Shown: positions 1 through 9,702, counted from the stretch's first letter. The stretch is 38,277 nt of DNA from Candidatus Omnitrophota bacterium (GCA_007135805.1 SLID01000096.1:1-38277); one strand, 5' to 3'. The notes: a model not told the origin generated them from the letters alone. Made by a program: numbers and translations.

Positions 1-162
1 CACATATTAACAGCTATCCACAAAGAGAAAAAAAGAACCAAAAAAAGAGAAAATACTGCTACTATTTTTATGCTTCTTTAACCCATACCTTCGGTAACAT
101 TTATTAATGAGTCAACGGGCCCGTAACGGGCGGGTCCATCCCCCAACGCTCCGGTTCCGGGA

Positions 163-885
163 TCACATACTGAACCTTTCCCCAAGGTATATTTCCCTCG
201 CCTTGGGATCATTTATGAGCTCGTCTTTAGACCCGGAGATCAGTACCTGGCCCTCGTACATTATGTAAGACCTATCCGTTATGGTCAAAGTTTCCCTGAC
301 GTTGTGGTCCGTAAGCAGTATACCCAACCCCATATCTTTGAGTTCCCTTATAACCTCCTGACAATCATAAACCGCTATGGGGTCTATCCCGCTGAACGGT
401 TCGTCAAGCAGTATGAACATGGGATTCGTTACCAGCGTGCGCGTTATCTCAAGACGCCTTCTTTCCCCGCCCGACAGGGTATACGCTTTATTCTTCCTAA
501 GATGAGCTATTTTCAACTGGTTTAAAAGCCCGTCCAGCTGTCGGACCCTCTCTTTCCTCGGAAAACCCAGGGTCTCCATTATGGCCATAATATTTTCTTC
601 CACGGTCAGCTTACGGAATATGGAAGGTTCCTGGGAGAGGTAACCTATGCCGGACCTGGCCCTGCGGTGGATGGGAAGGCCTGTTATATCCTTCCTGTCG
701 AATATGACCTTACCCTTGTCAGGACTCACTATACCCGTAACCATATAGAATGTCGTTGTCTTGCCGGCGCCGTTGGGCCCCAGAAGGCCGACAACCTCAC
801 CCCTTTTCACGTTTATGCTAACTCCCTTGACAACGGCTCTGCCGCCGTATTCCTTCACCAGGTCCCTGGTCTCAAGTAAATGCAT
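163..885 (-). CDS. lptB: LPS export ABC transporter ATP-binding protein LptB
   Basis: 240 aa; Walker A GPNGAGKTT, signature LSGGERRRLEI, Walker B ILLDEPFSGIDP; LptB-typical length; adjacent to lptC/lptA-like gene. Confidence 0.95.
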   Translation of the reverse strand: MHLLETRDLVKEYGGRAVVKGVSINVKRGEVVGLLGPNGAGKTTTFYMVTGIVSPDKGKVIFDRKDITGLPIHRRARSGIGYLSQEPSIFRKLTVEENIMAIMETLGFPRKERVRQLDGLLNQLKIAHLRKNKAYTLSGGERRRLEITRTLVTNPMFILLDEPFSGIDPIAVYDCQEVIRELKDMGLGILLTDHNVRETLTITDRSYIMYEGQVLISGSKDELINDPKAREIYLGERFSM

Positions 886-948
886 ATCATCTCCCCTGAA
901 TATACGCTCCCTGGCTCAAAGATCTTTTCAGCCGTACCGGGCAAGCGT

Positions 949-1812
949 TCATATCATCATTTCATCGAATTTTTCTATTTCAGCCGGGTCGATAATTATC
1001 CTCGGCCTTCCCAAGAGCTGGGCGCTTTTAGTTCCCTCTGTGTAAACCGCCTTTTCGCTTATGGTGTAGGTATTGCCCTTCCTCACCGTGACATTACCTT
1101 CAGCCGTGACCTTTACCATTTTTTGCGTTTCCGGATCGAACTCGACCGTCAGGATATCCGCCATCAGCCTGCCCTCTTCGTCCTCAACTATCACGTTATC
1201 CCTGAACACCGCCAGGTTGTCGCCATACTTTACCTCAAGGGGACCGTCTGATCTCACGCGGGTACCCGGGTCTATAAAAACGTCTACGTTGGAATTAAGC
1301 TGAGCCCACCTCTCATCCGAATTAGCCCTGCCGCCTACACCGACCGCTCTCATCCCTTCACGGGTTATCTCTACGTATTCTTCTGTAGCTATCTCTTTAT
1401 CCTCCTGGGACCATCTGGCGCTTTCGGTCTTGAGAAAAAAGTCCTCGCCGGAAAAAACAAACACATTCCCAAGAAGGTCCACCTCGTCAAGTTCCCTCCT
1501 GTAGATCCCGGAATTCGATGAAAGATTTATTACCGAATCATCGCTGTAAGCCACGGCTTTGAGATTGCTCATGTGAATATCATCATCAATTATGCGCGCC
1601 GAATCCCCAGTAAGAGTCCATTGCCTGGCGCCTCTGGGACTTCGTCCCTCGATAGAGAACGAGGTGACGTTCTGCTCCACTTCGGGTTCGCTCCGCTGCG
1701 CGGACTCGCTTATCTCGCTCTCGGGGACAGCGGTTTTTGTGGCGGAAAAATAGAACCACACCGCCGCCGCAAGGACCGCTCCCGCGGCTATTTTTACAGT
1801 CTTTTTCCGCAT
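949..1812 (-). CDS. LptC-LptA (OstA-like) fusion protein, LPS transport
   Basis: 287 aa; N-terminal TM anchor, LptC-like segment (SFSIEGRSPRGARQWTLTGDSARI...LSSNSGIYRRELDEVDLLGNV), then OstA/LptA-like segment (GPLEVKYGDNLAVFRDNVIVEDEEGRLMADILTVEFDPETQKMVKVTAEGNVTVRKG...YTEGTKSAQLLGRPRI). Confidence 0.75.
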   Translation of the reverse strand: MRKKTVKIAAGAVLAAAVWFYFSATKTAVPESEISESAQRSEPEVEQNVTSFSIEGRSPRGARQWTLTGDSARIIDDDIHMSNLKAVAYSDDSVINLSSNSGIYRRELDEVDLLGNVFVFSGEDFFLKTESARWSQEDKEIATEEYVEITREGMRAVGVGGRANSDERWAQLNSNVDVFIDPGTRVRSDGPLEVKYGDNLAVFRDNVIVEDEEGRLMADILTVEFDPETQKMVKVTAEGNVTVRKGNTYTISEKAVYTEGTKSAQLLGRPRIIIDPAEIEKFDEMMI

Positions 1813-1824
1813 GATATACCTCCG

Positions 1825-2736
1825 TCACGCCGGCGGAGAACCTTCCCCGGGGGGAGCGGTCTTCCACCTTTTATGCACCCATACCCACTGTTCAGGGTAT
1901 TCGCGCGCGTATTTTTCAAGTAAGTCACTCCATTGCTGAGTGTATCGTCTTATCTCATCCTTGTCCCTGATCTTTTCAGGAACACGTATGGGTTTTTCCA
2001 TCACAATAGTATGTTTGTCGTTATCCCCCCTTACCACAAAGACCGGGACTATCGACGTTCCGGCGGTAGAAGCGATCTTGACAGGCGCGGTAGGAGTATG
2101 GGCCGGCTTTCCGAAAAAATCAACAAACACGCCGTCGATACTGTCCACATCCTGGTCGGGCACAATTCCCAGCACATTACCCTGTCTGAGTTCGGCAAGC
2201 ATCTTTTTTGGGGACTCGTCCCGGTATATGACCCGGGCGCCGAACCTTTCTCTCATCCCCACGATCATACTGTCATACTTCTCGAAATATATCCTTCTCA
2301 CTACGCACGCCCCCGGATACCCCAGGACTTTCATGCCTACACCGAGAAGTTCCCAGTTACCGAAATGGAACCCCAGCACAACAGCTCCCCTGCCTCCGGA
2401 CATGACCTCATCGAGATGTTCTTTTCCCCGCACTCCCTCTATAATACCGCTTACGCCGGAAGGCTTCATGTAAAGAAGCTTTATCCACTCGACACCGTTC
2501 TTGACAAAATTAACAAAGACCCGCTCCGCTGTTTTCACGTTACTTCCGCGGCGGTCCGGAAACACACGGTCAAGATTGAATACGGCCGTATCGCGGTACT
2601 TGCCGGCAAAACGGAAAGCCAGTCGCCCCAAACCCTCCGCGGCCCACAAGAGAAACTTAAGCGGTAACAACCTACTCAGGAAAAGAGCTAGCCTTAAGGC
2701 ATAGTATATGTAGTAACGACGGGTCTTTATCTTCAT
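1825..2736 (-). CDS. LpxL/HtrB-family lysophospholipid (lipid A) acyltransferase
   Basis: HFGNWE (HX4E) motif, GIVPDQDV, terminal WVWVHKRWK; start reassigned to MKIKTRRYYIYY (CAT at 2734-2736) to avoid overlap with queF. Confidence 0.88.
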   Translation of the reverse strand: MKIKTRRYYIYYALRLALFLSRLLPLKFLLWAAEGLGRLAFRFAGKYRDTAVFNLDRVFPDRRGSNVKTAERVFVNFVKNGVEWIKLLYMKPSGVSGIIEGVRGKEHLDEVMSGGRGAVVLGFHFGNWELLGVGMKVLGYPGACVVRRIYFEKYDSMIVGMRERFGARVIYRDESPKKMLAELRQGNVLGIVPDQDVDSIDGVFVDFFGKPAHTPTAPVKIASTAGTSIVPVFVVRGDNDKHTIVMEKPIRVPEKIRDKDEIRRYTQQWSDLLEKYAREYPEQWVWVHKRWKTAPPGEGSPPA

Positions 2737-2740
2737 GAAT

Positions 2741-3154
2741 CTACCGTGATGTTCCTGTTTCCTTGCGGGGATCATACTCAGCCTCAACGGTAGTCTTGAT
2801 CCCCCCTCTCACCCCGAAGATGCCCCTGACTTTCATGTACCGTGGAGAACACGTCCTGACAAGATCCTCCAGTAAACGGTTCACGACATGTTCATGGAAT
2901 ATGCCAAGATCCCTGTAAGCCAGCAAATATTCCTTGAAAGACTTAAGTTCAATACATTTCGCGTCCGGGGAATAATCGATCTCCAACCTGGCGAAATCCG
3001 GAAGTCCCGTCTTTGGACAAACACACGTAAACTCTTCCGTCTCAAAAAAAACATTGTACTGCTTGTCACTATACTCGTTGTCCCACGTACCTATACCAGG
3101 AAGCTCTATCTTCCTGATATCTCCCTGCAACGACTTGTAATCTTCTTTCCCCAT
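2741..3154 (-). CDS. queF: NADPH-dependent 7-cyano-7-deazaguanine reductase QueF
   Basis: EFTCVCPKTGLPDFARLEIDYSP...CIELKSFKEYLLAYRDLGIFHEHVVN typical QueF; start reassigned to MGKEDYKSLQ. Confidence 0.93.
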   Translation of the reverse strand: MGKEDYKSLQGDIRKIELPGIGTWDNEYSDKQYNVFFETEEFTCVCPKTGLPDFARLEIDYSPDAKCIELKSFKEYLLAYRDLGIFHEHVVNRLLEDLVRTCSPRYMKVRGIFGVRGGIKTTVEAEYDPRKETGTSR

Positions 3155-3195
3155 GTTCACCGCCTCTCCCACAGATATCCCTGAACCCGGCCTCC

Positions 3196-3903
3196 TCAGC
3201 GGATACCCATACATTTGTGCATCTGCCCCATCACGAACGTCTCATCCGAGAATTCTTTTTTTATGTATTCCTTAAAAAAGAACAACATCTCCTCATCAGG
3301 TCCCTTTATACTGCCGTTATCAGAAGTCACCGGCTGCAGAACGATCTGGGCGCGCTGTCCCCATTTTTTTAATATGCCTGACATCCTTTTTATGTCTTCA
3401 ATGACGGTACTATCGGAAACGACCGCTTTCACTATAAGCTGCGGGTTCCGGCAATGCTCCAGAAATTTCTCGTGGCGGTCCCATACTTGTTCGTTCATTA
3501 GCGTTGTGGACGGCAACTTTATATCCATAGCGACTATATCCACAAGATCGGCTATCTTAGCCATTTCCCCGGGAAGAGTTCCGTTGGTCTCAAGATAGAC
3601 GCTCTTTCTCGAGCTTTTCCTGAAAAGCTTGATGAATTCCTTTAAAAAATCCCCATAAAGCAGAGGTTCGCCGCCGGTCAGGACAAGCTCGTTGTAATCA
3701 TCGCCAAGATCCAGTATCTTTCCGAGAAGCGCCTCCTTCGTAAAGGACCTGTAACTATCCCGGACGGTATCGCAGTAAGCGCATGAAAGGTTACAACCAT
3801 GGAAACGCACAAAGAGCTGGCGTGAACCCATAAAGGTCCCTTCTCCCTGGTAAGAAACAAATATTTCAGATATCCTGGCTGACATACTTCCGTCCTTTGA
3901 CAT
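3196..3903 (-). CDS. queE: 7-carboxy-7-deazaguanine synthase QueE (radical SAM)
   Basis: ISEIFVSYQGEGTFMGSRQLFVRFHGCNLSCAYCDT with CX3CX2C radical SAM motif; LTGGEPLLY; next to queC/queD/queF. Confidence 0.93.
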   Translation of the reverse strand: MSKDGSMSARISEIFVSYQGEGTFMGSRQLFVRFHGCNLSCAYCDTVRDSYRSFTKEALLGKILDLGDDYNELVLTGGEPLLYGDFLKEFIKLFRKSSRKSVYLETNGTLPGEMAKIADLVDIVAMDIKLPSTTLMNEQVWDRHEKFLEHCRNPQLIVKAVVSDSTVIEDIKRMSGILKKWGQRAQIVLQPVTSDNGSIKGPDEEMLFFFKEYIKKEFSDETFVMGQMHKCMGIR

Positions 3904-4572
3904 TCAGGCTCCTTCACCGAGAACAGGGTCAGGCACCCCGGCCTCACGAAAAGCCCTTTCCCGGAACATGCAAGACTCACAGCTGCCGCAGGGACTTTCG
4001 CCGCCGGAATAACATGACCAGGTGAGTTCGAAAGGCACACCCAAACGTAAACCCTCCTCGACTATCCGCTTTTTTGTCATATTTATGATCGGTGTAACTA
4101 TCTCTACCGGCCTACCCTCGGCTCCGGACTTCGTGCCCTTACTGACCACATCCCGGTAACTGTCAAAAAAAGCTTCCCGGCAATCGGGATAATTTGAAAA
4201 ATCAAGCTGATGGGCGCCTATAAAAACAGCGCGGGCGCCTATGGTCTCGGCATATGAGACCGCGTAACTGAGGAACAGTATGTTCCTTGCAGGCACATAT
4301 GTTTCCGGTATCTCGCCTTGCGGTTTTCCGGCGTAACCGGGCACTTCCACACCCTCGTCAAGGAGCGCGCTCCCTTTCCACGGCAGTGATATATCGAGCG
4401 TCGTACACTCGATCCCGGCTTTTCGCGCCATCCGGAGAGCGCAGCTAACTTCCCTGGAAGCTTTCTGCCCGTATGAAAAGACCAGCGCGTAACACTCGTA
4501 TCGCTGTTTTGCCATATACAGCGTTACCGCCGAATCCATCCCTCCTGAAACAAGAACTATCGCTTTTTCCAT
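3904..4572 (-). CDS. queC: 7-cyano-7-deazaguanine synthase QueC
   Basis: VLVSGGMDSAVTLYMA PP-loop; C-terminal Cys cluster CYSGGESPCGSCESCMFR. Confidence 0.95.
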   Translation of the reverse strand: MEKAIVLVSGGMDSAVTLYMAKQRYECYALVFSYGQKASREVSCALRMARKAGIECTTLDISLPWKGSALLDEGVEVPGYAGKPQGEIPETYVPARNILFLSYAVSYAETIGARAVFIGAHQLDFSNYPDCREAFFDSYRDVVSKGTKSGAEGRPVEIVTPIINMTKKRIVEEGLRLGVPFELTWSCYSGGESPCGSCESCMFRERAFREAGVPDPVLGEGA

Positions 4573-4583
4573 ATTTCCGGCTG

Positions 4584-4961
4584 TTACACCCCGCTCCGAT
4601 CAGAATAAGAGGCGCTTGAATTATCGGTTTCCCAGACCGTTACGCCGGCAATGTCCAGATCGGGCCTTTCCACCCGCAAACTATCGAATATATACCGCGC
4701 GATGTTTTCCGATGTGGGGTTGACCGTTTTAAAATGCCCGACGTCATTGAGATATTTGTGGTCAAGCTTTTCTATTACCGCGTTAAGCGCTTTTTTGATA
4801 TCGTGAAAATCACAGACCATGCCCATTTCGTCAAGTTCGGGAGAGGAAACCGACACTCTGACCCTCCAGTTGTGCCCGTGAAGTTCCTCGCACTTCCCGC
4901 GATATCCTCTGAGATTATGGGCGCTTGACAACTTCGACTCAACACTTACCGTATACATCAC
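4584..4961 (-). CDS. queD: 6-carboxy-5,6,7,8-tetrahydropterin synthase QueD
   Basis: SSAHNLRGYRGKCEELHGHNWRV (CX3HGH), DFHDIKKALN, LDHKYLND, PTSENIARYIF. Confidence 0.93.
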   Translation of the reverse strand: MMYTVSVESKLSSAHNLRGYRGKCEELHGHNWRVRVSVSSPELDEMGMVCDFHDIKKALNAVIEKLDHKYLNDVGHFKTVNPTSENIARYIFDSLRVERPDLDIAGVTVWETDNSSASYSDRSGV

Positions 4962-5028
4962 AAACCTCCGAAAACCTCCCGGACACTAACGCCCGGATCA
5001 TCGATCCCACCAGAAGCGGCAGTAATCG

Positions 5029-5580
5029 TCAGGCCTGATCTTTAAAATACCTGCCAACAGTTTCCTCCCACTTTCCCCGCGCCTCTATGAGAAGGTCACA
5101 TACCTCTCGCACGGCGCCCCGTCCGCCGTTTTTACGGGTCACAAAATGGGCAAGTTCCCTGACCTCATCCATAGCGTTCGGCGGACATACAGCCAACCCT
5201 ACCCTTTTAAGAAGCGGGGCGTCTATGACATCGTCGCCCACAAAGCATATTTCACTCTCAGACACCCCGAATCGGCGGCATATGGGCTCCAAGGCCCTTA
5301 TCTTGTAGTGAAAGTTCTGATACACTTTGTCTATCTTGAGCTCTCTGGCCCGTTTGAAAACCACCCTCGAACCTTTGGCGGTCAATATGGCGCACCTTAA
5401 ACCCGATCTTTTCGCGAGTATTATTCCCAACCCGTCATTGACGTCAAAATTCTTCAGCTCCTCTCCGAAAGTACCATACACTATCCGGCCATCGGTCATA
5501 ACGCCGTCCACATCCAATACAAGGACCTTTATCTTACTTGCCCTTTCGACCACATCGGGTGAATAATCTTCCAAAATCAC
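5029..5580 (-). CDS. kdsC: 3-deoxy-D-manno-octulosonate 8-phosphate phosphatase KdsC (HAD)
   Basis: KVLVLDVDGVMTDGRIVYG; FNVNDGLGI-like FDVNDGLGI; FVGDDVIDAPLLKRVGLAVCPPNA. Confidence 0.93.
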   Translation of the reverse strand: MILEDYSPDVVERASKIKVLVLDVDGVMTDGRIVYGTFGEELKNFDVNDGLGIILAKRSGLRCAILTAKGSRVVFKRARELKIDKVYQNFHYKIRALEPICRRFGVSESEICFVGDDVIDAPLLKRVGLAVCPPNAMDEVRELAHFVTRKNGGRGAVREVCDLLIEARGKWEETVGRYFKDQA

Positions 5581-5610
5581 TTAATTCCTCCAATAAAGTT
5601 TTTCAGACCG

Positions 5611-6570
5611 CTAAACCAGGCCGGCTTCCAGGATATCCTGGACATCCAGGATCCCGAGAGGCCTGTTCTTATCGTCAACCACCGGTATCTCGTCTATTTT
5701 TTTCCGCCGCAGAACATCGAAGGCCTCAGCGGCCAGCCGGTCTTTTGAGATAGTTACCGGTGAACATGTCATAACATCTTTTACCTTGGCGGTGCGGATA
5801 TCGGCGCCCTGTTCAAAGTTCCTGCGAAGGTCCCCATCGGTGAAAATACCTATCAGTTTACCCTTACCGTCCACAACACTCGCCGACCCCGCGCGCATCT
5901 CGGTTATTTTTACCAGAACATCCTTCACCATGGTATTCCCGCCGACCACCGGTGTTTTCGTTATCGGGCGCATTATGTCCTCCACCCTGAGGATAAGCCT
6001 CTTGCCTAAACTTCCGCCGGGGTGGAACATGGCAAAATCCTGGGGTTGAAATTTCTTTTTCTCGATCAGGGCTATCGCCAAAGCGTCTCCAAGCGCCAGC
6101 ATGGCCGTCGTGGAAGTCGTGGGAGCAAGCCCCATCGGGCAGGCTTCCTTGTCTACGGAGCTATCCAGGACAAAATCGCTGTTGACCGCTAAAGTGGAAT
6201 CCTTGTTGCCGGTTATCGATATCAGCCCAGACCCGATCTTTTTTATTATCGGGATAAGACGCACGACTTCCTCGGTCTCGCCGCTATTCGAAAAAGCTAT
6301 TATAACATCATCCCTGGTAACACGCCCCAGGTCTCCATGCAGCGCCTCAGCCGGATGAAGGTACAAAGACGGTGTCCCGGTGGACGCCATGGTAGCGGAA
6401 ACCTTCTGGGCTATAAAACCGGGTTTACCCATACCCGTGACTATGGCCCTTCCTTTGCTTGAGGCCAGAAGATCCACCGCGTCGGTAAAATCCTCGTTTA
6501 ACTTGGAAACAAGTTTTGCCACGGCGCGGCTTTCGTTCATGAGTACTTTTTTAGCGATGGGTACGCTCAT
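5611..6570 (-). CDS. kdsD: Arabinose-5-phosphate isomerase KdsD (SIS + CBS pair)
   Basis: SIS domain GRAIVTGMGKPGFIAQKVSATMASTGTPSLYLHPAEALHGDLG; two C-terminal CBS domains. Confidence 0.94.
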   Translation of the reverse strand: MSVPIAKKVLMNESRAVAKLVSKLNEDFTDAVDLLASSKGRAIVTGMGKPGFIAQKVSATMASTGTPSLYLHPAEALHGDLGRVTRDDVIIAFSNSGETEEVVRLIPIIKKIGSGLISITGNKDSTLAVNSDFVLDSSVDKEACPMGLAPTTSTTAMLALGDALAIALIEKKKFQPQDFAMFHPGGSLGKRLILRVEDIMRPITKTPVVGGNTMVKDVLVKITEMRAGSASVVDGKGKLIGIFTDGDLRRNFEQGADIRTAKVKDVMTCSPVTISKDRLAAEAFDVLRRKKIDEIPVVDDKNRPLGILDVQDILEAGLV

Positions 6571-7397
6571 ATATTCCTTACCGCCTTTTCAATTCGCTCA
6601 ATTCCGTCCAGGATACCGCCAAGCCCGCTCATCTTCACCATGTTAGGACCGTCACTTTTCGCCTTTGAAGGGTCCATGTGGACTTCCATGAAAATGCCGT
6701 CGCATCCCACAGCCGCGGCGGCTCTTGAAAGCGGCTCTACAAACCTCGATTCGCCTCCACTCGAAATGCCCATACCGCCGGGCCTCTGAACCGAATGGGT
6801 AGCGTCATAAACCACCGGACATCCCAGCTCCGCCATCTTGACAAGTCCCCTGAAATCATTTATCAAAGTGTTGTACCCGAAACTTGTTCCTCTTTCCGTA
6901 AGCATTATGTCTTTTCCGCCTCCGGACCTTACCTTTTCCACCACGTTTCTCATCTCTTCGGGAGACATGAACTGGCCCTTTTTGATATTGACCGGCTTAC
7001 CCGTTCCGGCTGCCTCTAAGAGAAGATCTGTCTGACGGCACAAAAAAGCCGGTATCTGTATAACGTCAAGGATCCGGGCGGCCGGGGCCACCTGCTCTAT
7101 GGAGTGGACATCGCTCATCACGGGCAATCCGGTCTCATCTTTCAGCTCTTTCAGGATCCTGAGCCCTTCTTTCAATCCAGGCCCCCTGAAAGATGCCGCC
7201 GAACTCCTGTTGGCTTTGTCGAAACTGGCTTTAAAAACAAAAGGCATTTTACGCTCGGTAGTTATTTTTTTTAGTGCCTGAGCGTTTTCCATAAGGCCTT
7301 CGGCGGACTCTATCACGCACGGTCCGGCAAAAAGAACGATGCTTTTGCCGGGGCCCAGTTCCACTTCTCCGATCTTGACTATACTGCTGTTTTCCAT
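6567..7397 (-). CDS. kdsA: 3-deoxy-8-phosphooctulonate synthase KdsA
   Basis: LFAGPCVIES, FKASFDKANRSS, FRGPG, MLTERGTSFGYNTLINDFR, YDATHSVQRPGG. Confidence 0.95.
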   Translation of the reverse strand: MENSSIVKIGEVELGPGKSIVLFAGPCVIESAEGLMENAQALKKITTERKMPFVFKASFDKANRSSAASFRGPGLKEGLRILKELKDETGLPVMSDVHSIEQVAPAARILDVIQIPAFLCRQTDLLLEAAGTGKPVNIKKGQFMSPEEMRNVVEKVRSGGGKDIMLTERGTSFGYNTLINDFRGLVKMAELGCPVVYDATHSVQRPGGMGISSGGESRFVEPLSRAAAAVGCDGIFMEVHMDPSKAKSDGPNMVKMSGLGGILDGIERIEKAVRNI

Positions 7398-7415
7398 CGG
7401 TACCTTCTGTTCCCG

Positions 7416-8186
7416 CTACTTGTCTTTTTCCAACATGATCCGCCTGACCCTGTCCAGATCTTCCTGTGTATCCACTCCTATGGTCTCATGGCGCGTCTCG
7501 ATGGTCTTTATCTTATACCCGTGTTCCAGTACCCTGAGCTGTTCAAGCTTTTCGTCCATCTCAAGCATTGACCTTGGCAGGTTCCTGTAGGTAAAAAGAA
7601 AGTCCTTGGTGTACGAATAAAGCCCGATATGCTTGTAATATCCTCCCCGCAGACCGCTTCCGGTGGTGGCGGCGCTGTCACCGGCAGGACCGTCCGGCGC
7701 CATATAGGGTATGGGGCTTCTTGAAAAATAAAGAGCGAACCCCTTTCTGTCCACGACCACTTTAACAACCCCGGGATCATTTATATCCTCAGCCCGATCT
7801 ATCCTTTTTATGAGAGTAGCCATGAGCACGTTTTTCTCATACTCGAACACCTGAGCCAGCTGGTCTATCATAAGCGGGTCCACGAGCGGTTCATCCGCCT
7901 GGACATTTATGTAAACATCCGCGTCCACGGTAGCCGCTATCTCGGATATACGGTCCGTTCCCGAAGAATGGTCGGGAGAAGTAAATATCGCTTGCGCCCC
8001 GAAAGACTTGGCGGCTTTCAGCACTTTCTCCTTGTCACACGCGATCACGACCTCATCCACTGAATGCGCCTCGGAAACTCTTTCCCAGACATGCCGCAGC
8101 ATGGGTTTGCCGCATATATCGGCCAAAACTTTTTCTTTCAGCCTGGTCGAATGCCATCTTGCCGGAATAACAGCCACGATCTTCAT
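7416..8186 (-). CDS. kdsB: 3-deoxy-manno-octulosonate cytidylyltransferase KdsB
   Basis: VIPARWHSTRLKEKVLADICGKPM, INVQADEPLVDP, YFSRSPIPY. Confidence 0.95.
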   Translation of the reverse strand: MKIVAVIPARWHSTRLKEKVLADICGKPMLRHVWERVSEAHSVDEVVIACDKEKVLKAAKSFGAQAIFTSPDHSSGTDRISEIAATVDADVYINVQADEPLVDPLMIDQLAQVFEYEKNVLMATLIKRIDRAEDINDPGVVKVVVDRKGFALYFSRSPIPYMAPDGPAGDSAATTGSGLRGGYYKHIGLYSYTKDFLFTYRNLPRSMLEMDEKLEQLRVLEHGYKIKTIETRHETIGVDTQEDLDRVRRIMLEKDK

Positions 8187-8269
8187 CTCTACCTCTCCTT
8201 TTCGTAGATTTCCACTCCGGGAACAACGGTTGTCCTGATACCGACCCCGCCTTTCCAGGTCCCGTAGCT

Positions 8270-9268
8270 TTACCGTGAAGTTTCCTCTTTTAGTTTTCTG
8301 CTCAGCTCATCGCTTGCTACCGTCGCCGTGCCTATTTTTCCCACTACTATACCGGCGGCGCAATTAGCGATATGCGCCGCCACTATGGGACTCGCCCCGC
8401 TTACCAGAGAAAGCGTATATACCGCTATTACCGTATCGCCGGCCCCGGAAACATCAAAAACTTCCTGGGCGATAGTGGGTATCCGTTTCGGTTCCTCGCC
8501 CTTCTGTATTACCATCATACCGTGCTCCCCGAGCGTTAGCAACACTACTTCCAGTTTCAGCTTCTTGATAAGGGCCTCACCCGCGCGCGCCATTGAATCA
8601 CTGTCGGTGATGGCGAATCCCACGGCTTTCGACGCCTCGTGGTGATTGGGCGTTATTACACTGGCGCCCCTGTAATAAGAAAAGTGGTTCTCTTTGGGAT
8701 CTACCGCGACTATCTTTCCATGCCGTTTTGCCATAGGAATGATCGATTTAAGAAGTTCCGCAGTCACCACACCCTTACCATAATCCTCTATCACCACCCC
8801 GTCAAACTCCCTGATCCTTGAGCGCACATAATCCTTAACATGCGCCAGGTCATCACCGGAAAAATCACTGGTATCTTCTCTGTCTATGCGAACGACCTGC
8901 TGATGATGCGCTATAACCCTTGTTTTCAATATAGTCGGGCGGTTCCCATCCACGATCATACCCTCGGTGTCTATGTCTTTCTCTGACATCAGGCCCTTTA
9001 GGATCGAACCGTTATTGTCGTTGCCCACTATGCCTACGAGGGAGACCCGGGCGCCAAGACGCGAAAGATTACTGGCAACATTGCACGCTCCCCCGGGCAT
9101 GAAACCCTCACTCTTCACCCAGACCACGGGTACAGGGGCTTCCGGAGAAATGCGGGAAACCTCTCCCCATATGAACTGGTCCAGCAAGAGATCTCCTATT
9201 ACCAGAAGTCTTTTCCCGGAGAAATCCTTAACTACGCGATCAAAAGCGCGAAAACCGTATTCTTTCAC
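8270..9268 (-). CDS. RfaE1/HldE-kinase-domain-like (D-glycero-beta-D-manno-heptose-7-phosphate kinase)
   Basis: PfkB/ribokinase fold; VIGDLLLDQFIWGEVSRISPEAPVPVV, GGACNVASNL, DVSGAGDTVIAVYTL; no cytidylyltransferase domain. Confidence 0.88.
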   Translation of the reverse strand: MKEYGFRAFDRVVKDFSGKRLLVIGDLLLDQFIWGEVSRISPEAPVPVVWVKSEGFMPGGACNVASNLSRLGARVSLVGIVGNDNNGSILKGLMSEKDIDTEGMIVDGNRPTILKTRVIAHHQQVVRIDREDTSDFSGDDLAHVKDYVRSRIREFDGVVIEDYGKGVVTAELLKSIIPMAKRHGKIVAVDPKENHFSYYRGASVITPNHHEASKAVGFAITDSDSMARAGEALIKKLKLEVVLLTLGEHGMMVIQKGEEPKRIPTIAQEVFDVSGAGDTVIAVYTLSLVSGASPIVAAHIANCAAGIVVGKIGTATVASDELSRKLKEETSR

Positions 9269-9284
9269 TTCTTCTCCATTGTTC

Positions 9285-9614
9285 TCACAGGTGTGGTGTT
9301 ATCTTTGCCATAATCTCGGCTTTGGGCAAAGCCCCTACTGTATTTTCCACCACTTCACCGTTCTTGAACAGCTTTATAGCGGGTATATTCATTATGCCGT
9401 ACTCAGATGTGATGCCGGGAGAATCCTCAACATTCACTTTACAGACTTTGAGTACCCCTTCATTTTCAAGGGCTATCTCATCGACAATAGGCCCTATCAT
9501 TCTGCACGGTCCGCACCACTCGGCCCAAAAATCGACCAAAACCGGCAGATCAGATTCCAAAACCTCGGCCTTGAAATTAGCATCGGTCACATTTATAGTC
9601 TTGCTGTCGGACAT
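9285..9614 (-). CDS. trxA: Thioredoxin
   Basis: FWAEWCGPCRMIGPIVDEIA active site; start reassigned to MSDSKTINVT (9614) with GGAGG just upstream. Confidence 0.92.
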   Translation of the reverse strand: MSDSKTINVTDANFKAEVLESDLPVLVDFWAEWCGPCRMIGPIVDEIALENEGVLKVCKVNVEDSPGITSEYGIMNIPAIKLFKNGEVVENTVGALPKAEIMAKITPHL

Positions 9615-9702
9615 ATATCCTCCTTTGGGACTGTAGAACTGTGATAGAAATACACATAAAAATGCCCCGGAACCGGCCGGACAACATTTTTCAACAGCCC
9701 AT

